From: an uncultured Bacteroidales bacterium
Lineage (GTDB): Bacteria; Bacteroidota; Bacteroidia; Bacteroidales; Marinilabiliaceae
Direction: 5' to 3'
DNA: 34,440 nucleotides
NCBI GenBank assembly: GCA_937892255.1
Contig: CALAUL010000035.1
Span: 1 to 34,440 of the forward strand
Each line of letters opens with the position of its first letter. Position 1 is the stretch's first letter. Below, one piece after another: positions 18,301 through 24,571 of this stretch. Position numbers and translations under genes: made by a program. The notes under the pieces are model-generated. The model saw only the letters and a list, made by a program, of their open reading frames with translations. It ran no database searches and was not told the origin of the DNA.

Positions 18301-18676
18301 TATATGTTTTCTTGTCTAAGCAAATCAGTTCAGCGATTTGATCACTTGTTGCCCATATACAGTTGAGTATGGTATCTTCATATAGTGTTGTTATGATGTT
18401 ATTAGTCTTATTTTGTGTGATTGTGGAGATGTCGAAGTTTTGAAAATGTACGCCGTCGTAGCGAGATATGCCGAGAGTTGTTCCGATCCAGACATATCCG
18501 TCTTTGTCAAGTATGACGCATCTGCAATCGGAAGAAGCTATTCCGTTGGAGTATATTTCGAAGTAGGGAGATTCTGATTGCATGCATTTTTTACTATCCC
18601 ACTCGAAGTTGAACTCTTGTGCGTATCCTGAAATAGATGTACAAAACAGTGTAAGCAAGACAATGGCTAATCTCAT
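15293..18676 (-). CDS. Two-component sensor histidine kinase with periplasmic Reg_prop/Y_Y_Y sensor
   Basis: The 1127-residue protein starts with signal sequence MRLAIVLLTLFCTSISGYAQ. Residues ~25-680 hold Reg_prop-type propeller repeats (for example GYVWIGTTLGISRYDG, IIWIGTSEGLV, NIWAATSKGLV), then a Y_Y_Y-like domain to ~780. A membrane helix (~786-806), a coiled coil and a kinase core follow. H890 in LSHEVRTP is the phospho-acceptor. The ATPase part has NIVYNAFKF (N box), DTGVGIP (G1) and GLGLGL (G2). Unlike hybrid two-component systems of Bacteroides, it ends after the ATPase domain with no receiver or AraC domain, so a separate response regulator is needed and none is in the window. A longer open frame starts at 18775 but runs into the Nudix gene. 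The ATG at 18676 starts 5 nt after the Nudix stop. Confidence 0.92.
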   Translation of the reverse strand: MRLAIVLLTLFCTSISGYAQEFNFEWDSKKCMQSESPYFEIYSNGIASSDCRCVILDKDGYVWIGTTLGISRYDGVHFQNFDISTITQNKTNNIITTLYEDTILNCIWATSDQIAELICLDKKTYKIKTIAYDSRNLKTRQTTTNTTRSFNTLLNYNDSLLLCSTYTGFYLVNKNNGIIQGPYLIDNNKAGLTTHFLDLGETVYFCTNGKLVTMNKNSIYEPEFITIKTDIPGKIRHIDQLTDSVFVLTSEDQHQDITIWLYNRYTKHSKWVHKLTDRPKEILCMHDGIWITTNYGLCFYNLRKEKLLKYTTRNSSLMSNKIYGLARSKNQPIIWIGTSEGLVKNDYLSSKFSRTDLRRFSESNSCDIFTIHKDKNKNYWIWCADGLFVKRNNSEMFSRIDFNNEHIKRFATIDFDEDTIQNCLYLVQSRSISKVDLNTFELSTVISRKNNYRIKFSKIDPSNRLITCTSDNGYIVTQNGKSTFKSFDKSEIGIPSDITFNKDSIMWLGDNNGDIFKINLYTDSISFVTNVGNNKCSITNIRYINRNGLDELWIATNNRGLYYYLPKYNRVNNIEYSSLLVNNKIICLEIDKYKNIWAATSKGLVCINNNDGQTYEYKASTHNICPTFNTNASSTSYDGHVLMAGTNYFIEFSSEDFSENEYYPSPIISSYRFANSTTSTYDELTSQDIFYNSDTINVPKGIRSLHLYVRVLNYNNSSNNKIMWRLPNSEHNEWHSSLTTSPILFGALRHGISPLELRSCDNNGNPTNNSRFVYINKDVYFYEHPAFYVLLVLISISLFIFVFFIKNRVNIRQRQKLEEEVNRQAGEIRLTNIALTNHKNIIDQQNRELKEQKNNLEKEVASRTADLKEAFARAEESSRLKSAFLANLSHEVRTPMNCIMGFSKLIAENLCSQEEIKEYAHLIRESGNSLLVLINDLLDISRIESGHLRINYSDFSIYQEIAETYTLLQVERKNENVKFLLSNDDILKDKTICSDKDRFRQIIINIVYNAFKFTESGYVKINATTTSPKQLRDEYEYPKDFILPKTQDLLIISIEDTGVGIPNDKLNVIFEPFRKLNTGNKSIHPGLGLGLNIVKNLVTHMGGQIWVTSEEGQGTTFYFYLPFQHEK

Positions 18677-18681
18677 AACGT

Positions 18682-19206
18682 TTATTTGTTGGTGATATAG
18701 TGGTTTATAATTTTCTTTATTGAGGGAGCTTTTATCTCTTCCATCGCTTTGTGAAGTTCGCTTGTCGAGTACCATTCTATGCCGGATATGTCGTCGTGAG
18801 CTTCAAGTGCGTCGTAGTTGTCAAGGGTTACTTTAAATCCCAAATCACAAGTCATGACTGTATATCCGGTGAAAAGGTATGCATTTGGAGCGGAGGTCAG
18901 GTATTGCAACGATGTTACGTTTGAGCATAGTTCCTCTTTTATTTCTCGCACGATGGCTTCTTCTACTGATTCGTCGGGGTCGACAAAGCCACCCGGAAGA
19001 TCCAGTGTCCCTTTGTTAGGTTCTTCGGCTCTTCGGGTAAGAAGTATTTCGTCTTTCTCATTGACTATTATAAGAGCAACTGCGGCTGCGGCGTTAGGGA
19101 AAAATCTAAAACCGCAGTCGCTACAGCGTACTTCTTTATTGTTTGTCCCTTTGAATGTATTGCTTCCACAATGGGGACAATATGTCATAAAATCCTTTGC
19201 TCTCAT
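18682..19206 (-). CDS. Nudix hydrolase with N-terminal zinc ribbon
   Basis: The 174-residue cytosolic protein has two parts. A zinc ribbon (CPHCG...CSDCG, residues ~10-32) is followed by a Nudix domain. The Nudix box is complete (GFVDPDE then REIKEEL at the standard spacing), so it should hydrolyse a nucleoside diphosphate-linked substrate with a divalent metal. The ribbon recalls NudC-type NADH pyrophosphatases, but the protein is shorter, so the substrate is open. Its start overlaps the S41 gene stop as ATGA, and a second in-frame ATG (MTYCPHC) is an alternative start. The sensor kinase starts 5 nt after its stop. Confidence 0.87.
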   Translation of the reverse strand: MRAKDFMTYCPHCGSNTFKGTNNKEVRCSDCGFRFFPNAAAAVALIIVNEKDEILLTRRAEEPNKGTLDLPGGFVDPDESVEEAIVREIKEELCSNVTSLQYLTSAPNAYLFTGYTVMTCDLGFKVTLDNYDALEAHDDISGIEWYSTSELHKAMEEIKAPSIKKIINHYITNK

Positions 19207-20636
19207 GGCATAGTTAATAGCGAGCCTCTTATTATTCGTTTATTAGGAAGAGGGTATCTCTTTTTTGCATTTTTAAGATTTGAGCCGGTTGTTACGTTGC
19301 CTGTTGTTAGGTATTCTATGCCGGCGGCTATCAGAGGTTCTTTTTCTGAGCCTAATTCTCTCAGGAGGAAGTCGTCTTCGTCTATTTCGTAGTCGGGTGT
19401 TAAGCCCTCTAATGTGTTGAATGTTTCGTTTTTACTATTGTAGAATGTGGCTATGATAGGGATTAACAGCCAGTCATTGATGCGTTTAGAGTACACGGGC
19501 TTGTTGTTTGAGGTATAGGTAAAATCGCTTGGTCTGAATTGAATGCTAGATTGGTTTTTGCCTCCTGTTCGGGTTCCTATTGTTGTTACCTCCATGTACG
19601 GCTCGAGTCCTATTATGGTGGCTTCAGAGGCAGAATATGTCATGTCGCTTGTTATTATCACTATTCTATTTAGGTTGAGTGATTTTATGTCTTGTTTAAA
19701 TTTTGTTGTGCTCTCTTCTTTTCCAAAACCTTCAAGAGAACTCATAATGTTGTTGTATTTATACAATATCAGGTCGTCACCTTTGTCGACATAGGTTTGA
19801 GGGGCAATGAGGCTGCATAGGTGGTCCATTGCGTTCATATATCCGCCCGGATTATAACGGAGGTCTAGGATGAGGTCTTTGGCGTTGTTGTCTTTGAAGT
19901 ATTGGAATATTTGTGTCAATTCATTGTTGTATTCTGATAGGAAGCTGTAGTAATGGAGGTATGCGATTCCATTGTCGAATACGGTATATTCTGTGGCAGC
20001 TTTTTCGGCTACGATAGACGGAGTGATGTAAAGGGCAATGGCTTGAGTCTCGTTTGTGTCGGGGTTTATCCTTGCACCTTTGTATTCGCCTGCAATGTCC
20101 CACATTTTTGTATAGTTTTCGGTGGTTAGTTCATTGCCGTTGATAACGTTTATGATGTCACCTCTTTTCATTCCTGCGTTGTATGCAGGAGAGTCTTTTA
20201 TGACGTAGCGTACGATGGCATATACATTGTTGCCGTCTTCTTCTAATTTGTGATAAGTGACATGGCAACCTATTGTTGTGGCTTTACCCGATATTATGTA
20301 GTCAATCATTTCTGCATCGTTTGAGATTGTAGAGAAATAGTCTTCCTCTACGATGAGGTCGTAGAAGTAGTTGTAGGTGTTGTCGTAGTCTTCATACGAC
20401 AACTGAGGTACTTTGTCGTTCCAATAGTAGTATGTCGATAATACATCGTATACAAACATGTTTGCTTCGGTTGTGGTGTTTGTCGGGGTTGTAACTATAG
20501 ATGTAGTGTCTGGATGGGTTGTCTGGTGAGGTTTTGGAGAGTGTCGTGTTGTGTCTAAATCTTCTTCGCTACAAGCTATTACGGCTGAAAATGAGAGTAG
20601 GCAACATGCCATGTTCTTAATCTTTCGTGTATTCAT
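19203..20636 (-). CDS. S41-family (C-terminal processing) peptidase lipoprotein
   Basis: The 477-residue protein is a predicted lipoprotein with lipobox AVIAC (C22). A PDZ domain (about 115-200, KDSPAYNAGMKRGDIINVIN) precedes the S41 protease domain. The Ser/Lys pair is in place: S335 in YSASE and K360 in TGGK, exactly 25 residues apart as in CtpA/Tsp proteases. It should act in the periplasm or at the cell surface. It is the first gene of a four-gene minus-strand operon and overlaps the Nudix gene by 4 nt. Residues 23-60 are a Thr/Pro-rich linker. Confidence 0.9.
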   Translation of the reverse strand: MNTRKIKNMACCLLSFSAVIACSEEDLDTTRHSPKPHQTTHPDTTSIVTTPTNTTTEANMFVYDVLSTYYYWNDKVPQLSYEDYDNTYNYFYDLIVEEDYFSTISNDAEMIDYIISGKATTIGCHVTYHKLEEDGNNVYAIVRYVIKDSPAYNAGMKRGDIINVINGNELTTENYTKMWDIAGEYKGARINPDTNETQAIALYITPSIVAEKAATEYTVFDNGIAYLHYYSFLSEYNNELTQIFQYFKDNNAKDLILDLRYNPGGYMNAMDHLCSLIAPQTYVDKGDDLILYKYNNIMSSLEGFGKEESTTKFKQDIKSLNLNRIVIITSDMTYSASEATIIGLEPYMEVTTIGTRTGGKNQSSIQFRPSDFTYTSNNKPVYSKRINDWLLIPIIATFYNSKNETFNTLEGLTPDYEIDEDDFLLRELGSEKEPLIAAGIEYLTTGNVTTGSNLKNAKKRYPLPNKRIIRGSLLTMP

Positions 20637-20697
20637 AATATTCCTCTTTTTCCCTGTTTACGATTTGTTTTTTGTGTACACGTTACAGTATTCGTGC

Positions 20698-20732
20698 CAA
20701 ACATGAGAGCGTTTTTATTGTTTTTTGAAAAA
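20698..20732 (-). promoter_or_regulatory. Possible promoter of the S41-Nudix-kinase operon
   Basis: On the minus strand, CATGTTTG (20705-20698) resembles the -7 box with CA in place of TA. TTTTTC (20732-20727) lies 21 bp upstream. The leader would be about 58 nt. The match is imperfect. Confidence 0.35.
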
Positions 20733-20832
20733 TACTCTTTGTGGCTGTGATAGAATTGTATAATATAATTCAACGTTATTCCGTTTGCAAGATAAGCATT
20801 TTTTCTGACAGTGTGTACAAGTCGTATCCTTG

Positions 20833-22359
20833 TTAAGTCTTGTCAGATAGCAATATTTTTCTGACTATCTCGCGTGCTGAGTGTATTGCAACCGGCACAC
20901 CGCCTCCGGCTGTTGTCCAATGTCCTATGTGGAAGAAGTTTTTAAGTCCTTTTTGAGTCGGACGCACTACGAAGGGCTTTAGTATGTTGTCCATAGGAGT
21001 CCAGCCTTGTGATGAACCTGCGTAGTTGCCGGTGTAACGATGATATGTGGCCGGTGTGGCGAGGTCTTTGACTTCGATGTTGTCGGTAAGTTGTTTGCCG
21101 TATCGTTCTGTCAGTCTTTCTATCAGTTGTTCTGTCAAAGTCTCTTTGTCGGCTTTATAAAGGGTGTAGTTGTTCTTGCGACGTTCTATCCAAAAGAGAC
21201 CTTCTCTCGTATGAAGGTTGACACTCATTGTTGTCTTTCCTTTCGGGGCGAGGGTGGGGTCATAGTTGTAGATGTGCACCTCTATTTCGTTGTAAGTTGT
21301 TCCGTCGGGCGATGTTATCGGTCTGATGGGAAATCGTTGATAATGAGCTTCGTCGTTCAGCGATTTGTCTATGCCGAGGTGAAGCATACAGAACGAGTAG
21401 AAGACGCTCTCTTTGGGTGGGAGTTGAAATGTTCTTTCCTTGGCTGAAGCGTATCTTCCGGCTAAACCTTTCATTGTCGTGTTGCCAAATGTTGTTGCTG
21501 TCCAGTCGGCTGCCGATATTACGATGTCGGCCTTCAACGATGTGCCATCGTGTAGAGTGACACCTATTGCTATGTCGTTGTTCTTTTGTTCTTTGGCGGT
21601 GTCGATGGTGTCGACCGATGTGCTTTTGCGTAGATTTCCCCCGTATTTGATGTACTCTTTTTCCAAGTGCTTAGTAAATTCCAATGACCCGCCTATGGGA
21701 TAGCCGGCTACTTTTTTTGTTGCATAGGCTTGAGCAAAGAGCAACACCGTCATGCGCATTTCATTGCTATAGAGGTTTTCGATAGTCCGACGAAGGTAGA
21801 AGTTTTTAAAACGACGTGCAAATTGCTTGTTGTTTAGTCGTCCCCAACGTAGCATGAAGAAGAGCATTGGAAGCAATGTTATCATCTTGCTTTTCCATTT
21901 CAGACCTCTGTACCATGGTTCGCCTTCGCGCCATACGGGTGGCAGGTATTTGAGATGAGGCAATATGAATCTGACGGCATTGCACCATCTGCGTATAGCT
22001 TTCGTGTCTTCGGGTGCAATATCTTTGAGATAAGCTTCAAATTCGTCGATGTCGTTGAGGAAATGAAAGTCTCGTCCATCTTTGTCGGTTATGACTACTC
22101 GTTCGTTGTGAAAATGAAATGACACACTGTCGATGTCGAAAAGCTCTTTCCAGAAGTGATAAAACGAGATGCCTTCTCTTGCGCCAAGAACCCAGTGCAG
22201 ACAGCCGTTGAATGTGTAGTCGCCTCGTTGCCACGACGTACAGAGCCCTCCTATCTCGCACTCTTTCTCACAGATTGTCGTTGTATAACCGCGTTTTTGT
22301 AACAGCACTCCGACAGCCAAACCGGCCACACCTCCGCCTATGATGATAACATGTTTCAT
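20833..22359 (-). CDS. FAD-dependent oxidoreductase, phytoene dehydrogenase/carotenoid isomerase-like
   Basis: The 508-residue protein opens with the dinucleotide-binding fold (HVIIIGGGVAGLAVGVLLQK, then E32) and the flavoprotein pattern EIGGLCTSWQRGDYTFNGCLHW. The C-terminal FAD motif is near GHWTTAGGGVPVAIHSAREI. It belongs to the broad phytoene desaturase/retinol saturase/carotenoid isomerase group. No carotenoid synthesis genes (crtB, crtE) are nearby, so its substrate is unknown. The Rossmann strand begins at residue 3, so the start cannot move downstream, yet the -7 box ends only 4 nt before the ATG. A leaderless transcript is likely. Confidence 0.85.
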   Translation of the reverse strand: MKHVIIIGGGVAGLAVGVLLQKRGYTTTICEKECEIGGLCTSWQRGDYTFNGCLHWVLGAREGISFYHFWKELFDIDSVSFHFHNERVVITDKDGRDFHFLNDIDEFEAYLKDIAPEDTKAIRRWCNAVRFILPHLKYLPPVWREGEPWYRGLKWKSKMITLLPMLFFMLRWGRLNNKQFARRFKNFYLRRTIENLYSNEMRMTVLLFAQAYATKKVAGYPIGGSLEFTKHLEKEYIKYGGNLRKSTSVDTIDTAKEQKNNDIAIGVTLHDGTSLKADIVISAADWTATTFGNTTMKGLAGRYASAKERTFQLPPKESVFYSFCMLHLGIDKSLNDEAHYQRFPIRPITSPDGTTYNEIEVHIYNYDPTLAPKGKTTMSVNLHTREGLFWIERRKNNYTLYKADKETLTEQLIERLTERYGKQLTDNIEVKDLATPATYHRYTGNYAGSSQGWTPMDNILKPFVVRPTQKGLKNFFHIGHWTTAGGGVPVAIHSAREIVRKILLSDKT

Positions 22360-22363
22360 GTCT

Positions 22364-22371
22364 CAAAGATA
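22364..22371 (-). promoter_or_regulatory. -7 box next to the oxidoreductase start
   Basis: TATCTTTG on the minus strand (22371-22364) is a perfect -7 box, only 4 nt before the ATG. TTTG further upstream is about 14 bp away, too close for a standard -33 box. Confidence 0.55.
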
Positions 22372-22402
22372 GTTATTAATCATGACAAATGCATTTTTAC
22401 GT

Positions 22403-22783
22403 TCAGCGTGTTAAGTATATCCCCATGGCCGTCAGTAGCAATCCGCCTATTGCGCTCACTGCTATGTAGATGCTACCTCCCCAAATGTTGCCACTCTGAA
22501 GCATCAGTATTACCTCTTTTGAGAATGTGGAGAATGTCGTGAAGCCACCGCATAGTCCGATAGTCAGAAAGAGAGCCATATCATTCCCGCTGTGGCACGA
22601 ACGAGAGAAGAGTCCGTACAACATGCCTATCAGCAGACAGCCCGATAGGTTGGCAGTAAGTGTTGCCCATGGGAAGCCCTTCTCCAAACCTTTCATGGCT
22701 ATGCTGATGACATACCTCAGTACACCTCCTATGAAACTGCCGGCTCCGACAAGAAGAGAATTTTTGAATATTTCCGATACCAT
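22403..22783 (-). CDS. crcB: Fluoride channel CrcB/Fluc
   Basis: The 126-residue size and four membrane helices match Fluc fluoride channels, which form dual-topology dimers in the inner membrane and export fluoride. Family motifs are clear: GSFIGGVLRY, the polar N in NLSGCLLIG, and GLCGGFTTFSTFSKE with the Phe-box residues and the sodium-site glycines. An open frame extends to 22873, but the -7 box at 22804-22811 lies within it, so the ATG at 22783 is used. The oxidoreductase gene follows 43 nt downstream with its own -7 box. I find no fluoride riboswitch consensus in the short leader. Confidence 0.95.
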   Translation of the reverse strand: MVSEIFKNSLLVGAGSFIGGVLRYVISIAMKGLEKGFPWATLTANLSGCLLIGMLYGLFSRSCHSGNDMALFLTIGLCGGFTTFSTFSKEVILMLQSGNIWGGSIYIAVSAIGGLLLTAMGIYLTR

Positions 22784-22803
22784 AGCATTTCGTTTATACA
22801 CGG

Positions 22804-22811
22804 CAAAGATA
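22804..22811 (-). promoter_or_regulatory. -7 box of crcB
   Basis: TATCTTTG on the minus strand (22811-22804) is a perfect match, 20 nt before the ATG at 22783. No good -33 box is seen. It fixes the crcB start downstream of the longest open frame. Confidence 0.6.
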
Positions 22812-22872
22812 ATAATATCATGCTCTTTTGGAGTATTGTCTGAAGACCTTTTGTTTAGCGAGCAGTTGGACA

Positions 22873-22954
22873 TGTCGAGAGGGTTCTATATGTCCGAAGT
22901 TGTTCCGGTGTATCTACGGTGTGCCCCCGATGTAGTAACGGTAATCTCTCGACA
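22873..22954. other. Candidate structured element with 9-bp closing stem
   Basis: TGTCGAGAG (22873-22881) and CTCTCGACA (22946-22954) are perfect inverted repeats enclosing 64 nt. Inside, CCGAA/TTCGG (with one bulge) and CTAC/GTAG can form two further hairpins, which gives a three-way junction shape. It does not fit a tRNA. It lies upstream of both divergent promoters (crcB and the plug gene), so it is either an independent RNA or a DNA site. Confidence 0.3.
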
Positions 22955-23045
22955 TTTCCGAAAAAAGTCGAAAGATGAAATTTGCTACACGTGAAATACA
23001 TTCAATAATTGTCCTATGTCGGTGGTAAAAAAGCGAAATAGAAGT

Positions 23046-23076
23046 TTTGCCGTGAAGTAACGTTTTTATATATTTG
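23046..23076 (+). promoter_or_regulatory. Promoter of the plug-domain gene
   Basis: TTTG (23046-23049), 19 bp, then TATATTTG (23069-23076): both boxes and the spacing match the Bacteroides consensus. Transcription would begin close to 23081, so the ATG at 23081 is an unlikely start unless the mRNA is leaderless. Confidence 0.8.
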
Positions 23077-23092
23077 CGATATGGTCTTAAAA

Positions 23093-23794
23093 ATGAATGT
23101 TATGAGAATATTTATTGTTGTTTTCTTCTTTCTGACTACGTGTGTTGTCTGTTCTACAGCGCAGCATGAGCGTAAAATACCGTTCAATGGCAAACTCGTC
23201 GACATGCTCGGTTCGCCGATAAAGAAAGCTCGTGTCTATGTCGTTTCGCCACGTCGCTATGCTACCACCGACAATCTGGGCAACTTCGGACTGACAGATA
23301 TCGACACATCGGATACGTTGAAGATAACAGTGGATAAAGTCACATATAAAGTGGCAATAGACCGTCGACGCAGCATTGTCGTAAGGTTGGACAAACAGAG
23401 CGGAGATGTGCTTTGTCAAGAGGATATAGAGCTTTTTGAAAAGGGATTCGACCACGTCAATAGACGCGAGCGAGGCATGGGAACTATAATGTCGGGTGCA
23501 GCATTGCGTCGAACGGGAAGTTCCAACTTGCTCGGAGCTCTCAAAGGTCGAGTGCCGGGACTGAATATCTCAACGGACGGCAGACCAGGGAGCGATGGTG
23601 AAGCAAATATCCGCGGAATAGGCAGTATCACGCAATCGACAAAACCTCTATTTGTTGTAGACGGAATAGTAACAGAGTCCATAAATCATATATCCATCGG
23701 AGATGTCGAGTACGTAGAGATCTTGAAAGAAGCAAACCTATACGGCTCGCGCGGTGCCAATGGTGCGATATTGATATTCTTGAAAAGACCGTAA
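23093..23794 (+). CDS. Stand-alone TonB-receptor plug-domain protein (no barrel)
   Basis: About 233 residues. After the signal peptide (MRIFIVVFFFLTTCVVCSTAQ) comes a carboxypeptidase-regulatory-like beta domain (~30-100, GKLVDMLGSPIKKARVYVV) and a SusC-type plug (~125-233, LLGALKGRVPGLNIS, IRGIGSI, PLFVVDGIV, DVEYVEILKEA, YGSRGANGAI). It stops at the end of the plug, where a full receptor would continue into a barrel of 600 or more residues. No barrel remnant follows before rnpA, and promoter and coding sequence look intact, so it may be a genuine short protein rather than debris. ATGs at 23081 and 23102 are alternative starts. The role is unknown: a periplasmic adaptor is possible. Confidence 0.8.
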   Translation: MNVMRIFIVVFFFLTTCVVCSTAQHERKIPFNGKLVDMLGSPIKKARVYVVSPRRYATTDNLGNFGLTDIDTSDTLKITVDKVTYKVAIDRRRSIVVRLDKQSGDVLCQEDIELFEKGFDHVNRRERGMGTIMSGAALRRTGSSNLLGALKGRVPGLNISTDGRPGSDGEANIRGIGSITQSTKPLFVVDGIVTESINHISIGDVEYVEILKEANLYGSRGANGAILIFLKRP

Positions 23795-23800
23795 TACAGG

Positions 23801-23825
23801 CGAGGTATGCTCCTCGAAGCTTTTT
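23801..23825 (+). terminator. Weak candidate terminator after the plug gene
   Basis: CGAGG (23801-23805) pairs with CCTCG (23812-23816), and a T5 run follows at 23821-23825. The stem is short and separated from the T-run by four bases. Confidence 0.35.
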
Positions 23826-23903
23826 AGAATATTCTGCGTCGTTGTTCTTGCCATGGACAACACGAGTCGAATATGTAAATTGATTTTTAATCCAAAATGT
23901 TGA

Positions 23904-23934
23904 GTTGACCTTTCGTTTCTTTGTTGTATATTTG
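23904..23934 (+). promoter_or_regulatory. Promoter of rnpA-yidD
   Basis: GTTG (23904-23907), 19 bp, then TATATTTG (23927-23934). Only 8 nt separate the -7 box from the rnpA ATG at 23943, so the leader is only a few nucleotides. Confidence 0.75.
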
Positions 23935-23942
23935 CGGAGAAT

Positions 23943-24344
23943 ATGGAACAGCAGGGAAAAGCAAGATATACATTTTCGAAAAGCGAGAAGCTTTGTAGCG
24001 AGAAGGCTATCGGTCGTTTGTTTGCCGATGGAGTGTCGTTTGTGAAGTTTCCGTTGCGTGTCATTTACCTTGTTGAAGAACTTGCGGAGGGAGAAGAGCC
24101 TATTTGTCAGGTGCTCATCTCGGTGCCAAAGAAGCGATTTAAACGTGCTGTGAAGCGTAATCGTATAAAACGTCTTGTACGAGAGGCATATCGTCTTAAT
24201 AAGCATCTCCTTGTCGGCGTCAATACCACTAAACGTGTCAGTCTGTCGTTTGTCATGCTCGATGATAAAGAACCATCGTTTGCGCAAGTACAGAAGACTG
24301 TCGTGAGGTCGTTGGAACGTGTTGTAAGTTTGTTGCAGTCATGA
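23943..24344 (+). CDS. rnpA: Ribonuclease P protein component
   Basis: The 133-residue basic protein is the protein subunit of RNase P, which trims tRNA 5' leaders together with the RNA subunit. The signature KRAVKRNRIKRLVREAYR spans roughly residues 73-90, and the N-terminal FSKSEKL segment is also typical. It overlaps yidD by 4 nt (ATGA). The common neighbours rpmH, yidC and dnaA are absent here, so the pair is detached from the usual oriC-proximal cluster. No RNase P RNA gene was seen in the window. Confidence 0.95.
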   Translation: MEQQGKARYTFSKSEKLCSEKAIGRLFADGVSFVKFPLRVIYLVEELAEGEEPICQVLISVPKKRFKRAVKRNRIKRLVREAYRLNKHLLVGVNTTKRVSLSFVMLDDKEPSFAQVQKTVVRSLERVVSLLQS

Positions 24345-24565
24345 TTTCTCGTCTTTTGGTGTCGGTGCTTGTTGGCATGGTGCAGGTTTACAAACGTTGT
24401 ATATCGCCATATTTTCCTCCTTCATGTCGTTTTACTCCCACATGCTCTACATACGCCATTGAAGCTCTGCGAAAGCATGGTCCTTTGCGTGGCACGTGGC
24501 TCACTCTCAAACGTATTTTAAAATGTCATCCGTGGGGTGACAGTGGTTATGACCCGGTGCCGTAG
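24341..24565 (+). CDS. yidD: Membrane protein insertion efficiency factor YidD
   Basis: The 74-residue protein has the YidD hallmarks: an amphipathic N-terminal helix, then YKRCISPYFPPSCRFTPTCS, YAIEALRKHG and the ending HPWGDSGYDPVP. It helps YidC insert membrane proteins and lies at the inner face of the cytoplasmic membrane. It is coupled to rnpA by a 4-nt overlap. The convergent recX gene ends 6 nt away, leaving no room for a terminator, so the two transcripts overlap at their ends. Confidence 0.95.
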   Translation: MISRLLVSVLVGMVQVYKRCISPYFPPSCRFTPTCSTYAIEALRKHGPLRGTWLTLKRILKCHPWGDSGYDPVP

Positions 24566-24571
24566 TGCGTA

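Noticed and set aside
15293..18676. Hybrid two-component system (HTCS)
   Set aside because: The sensor resembles HTCS proteins, but the protein ends after the ATPase domain with no receiver or AraC domain.
20761..20832. Terminator after the oxidoreductase gene
   Set aside because: Only 4-bp pairings (CAAG/CTTG) are present, and on the minus strand an A-run rather than a T-run follows.
22873..22954. tRNA gene
   Set aside because: The length is near 82 nt and it has a closing stem, but neither strand has a T-loop GTTCRANNC or a D-loop pattern.
22784..22954. Fluoride riboswitch upstream of crcB
   Set aside because: The consensus core is absent, and the predicted crcB promoter lies downstream of the structured element, leaving a leader under 20 nt.
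23628..24287. 219-residue minus-strand open frame
   Set aside because: It spans the end of the plug gene and most of rnpA in antisense, and its translation shows no family features.
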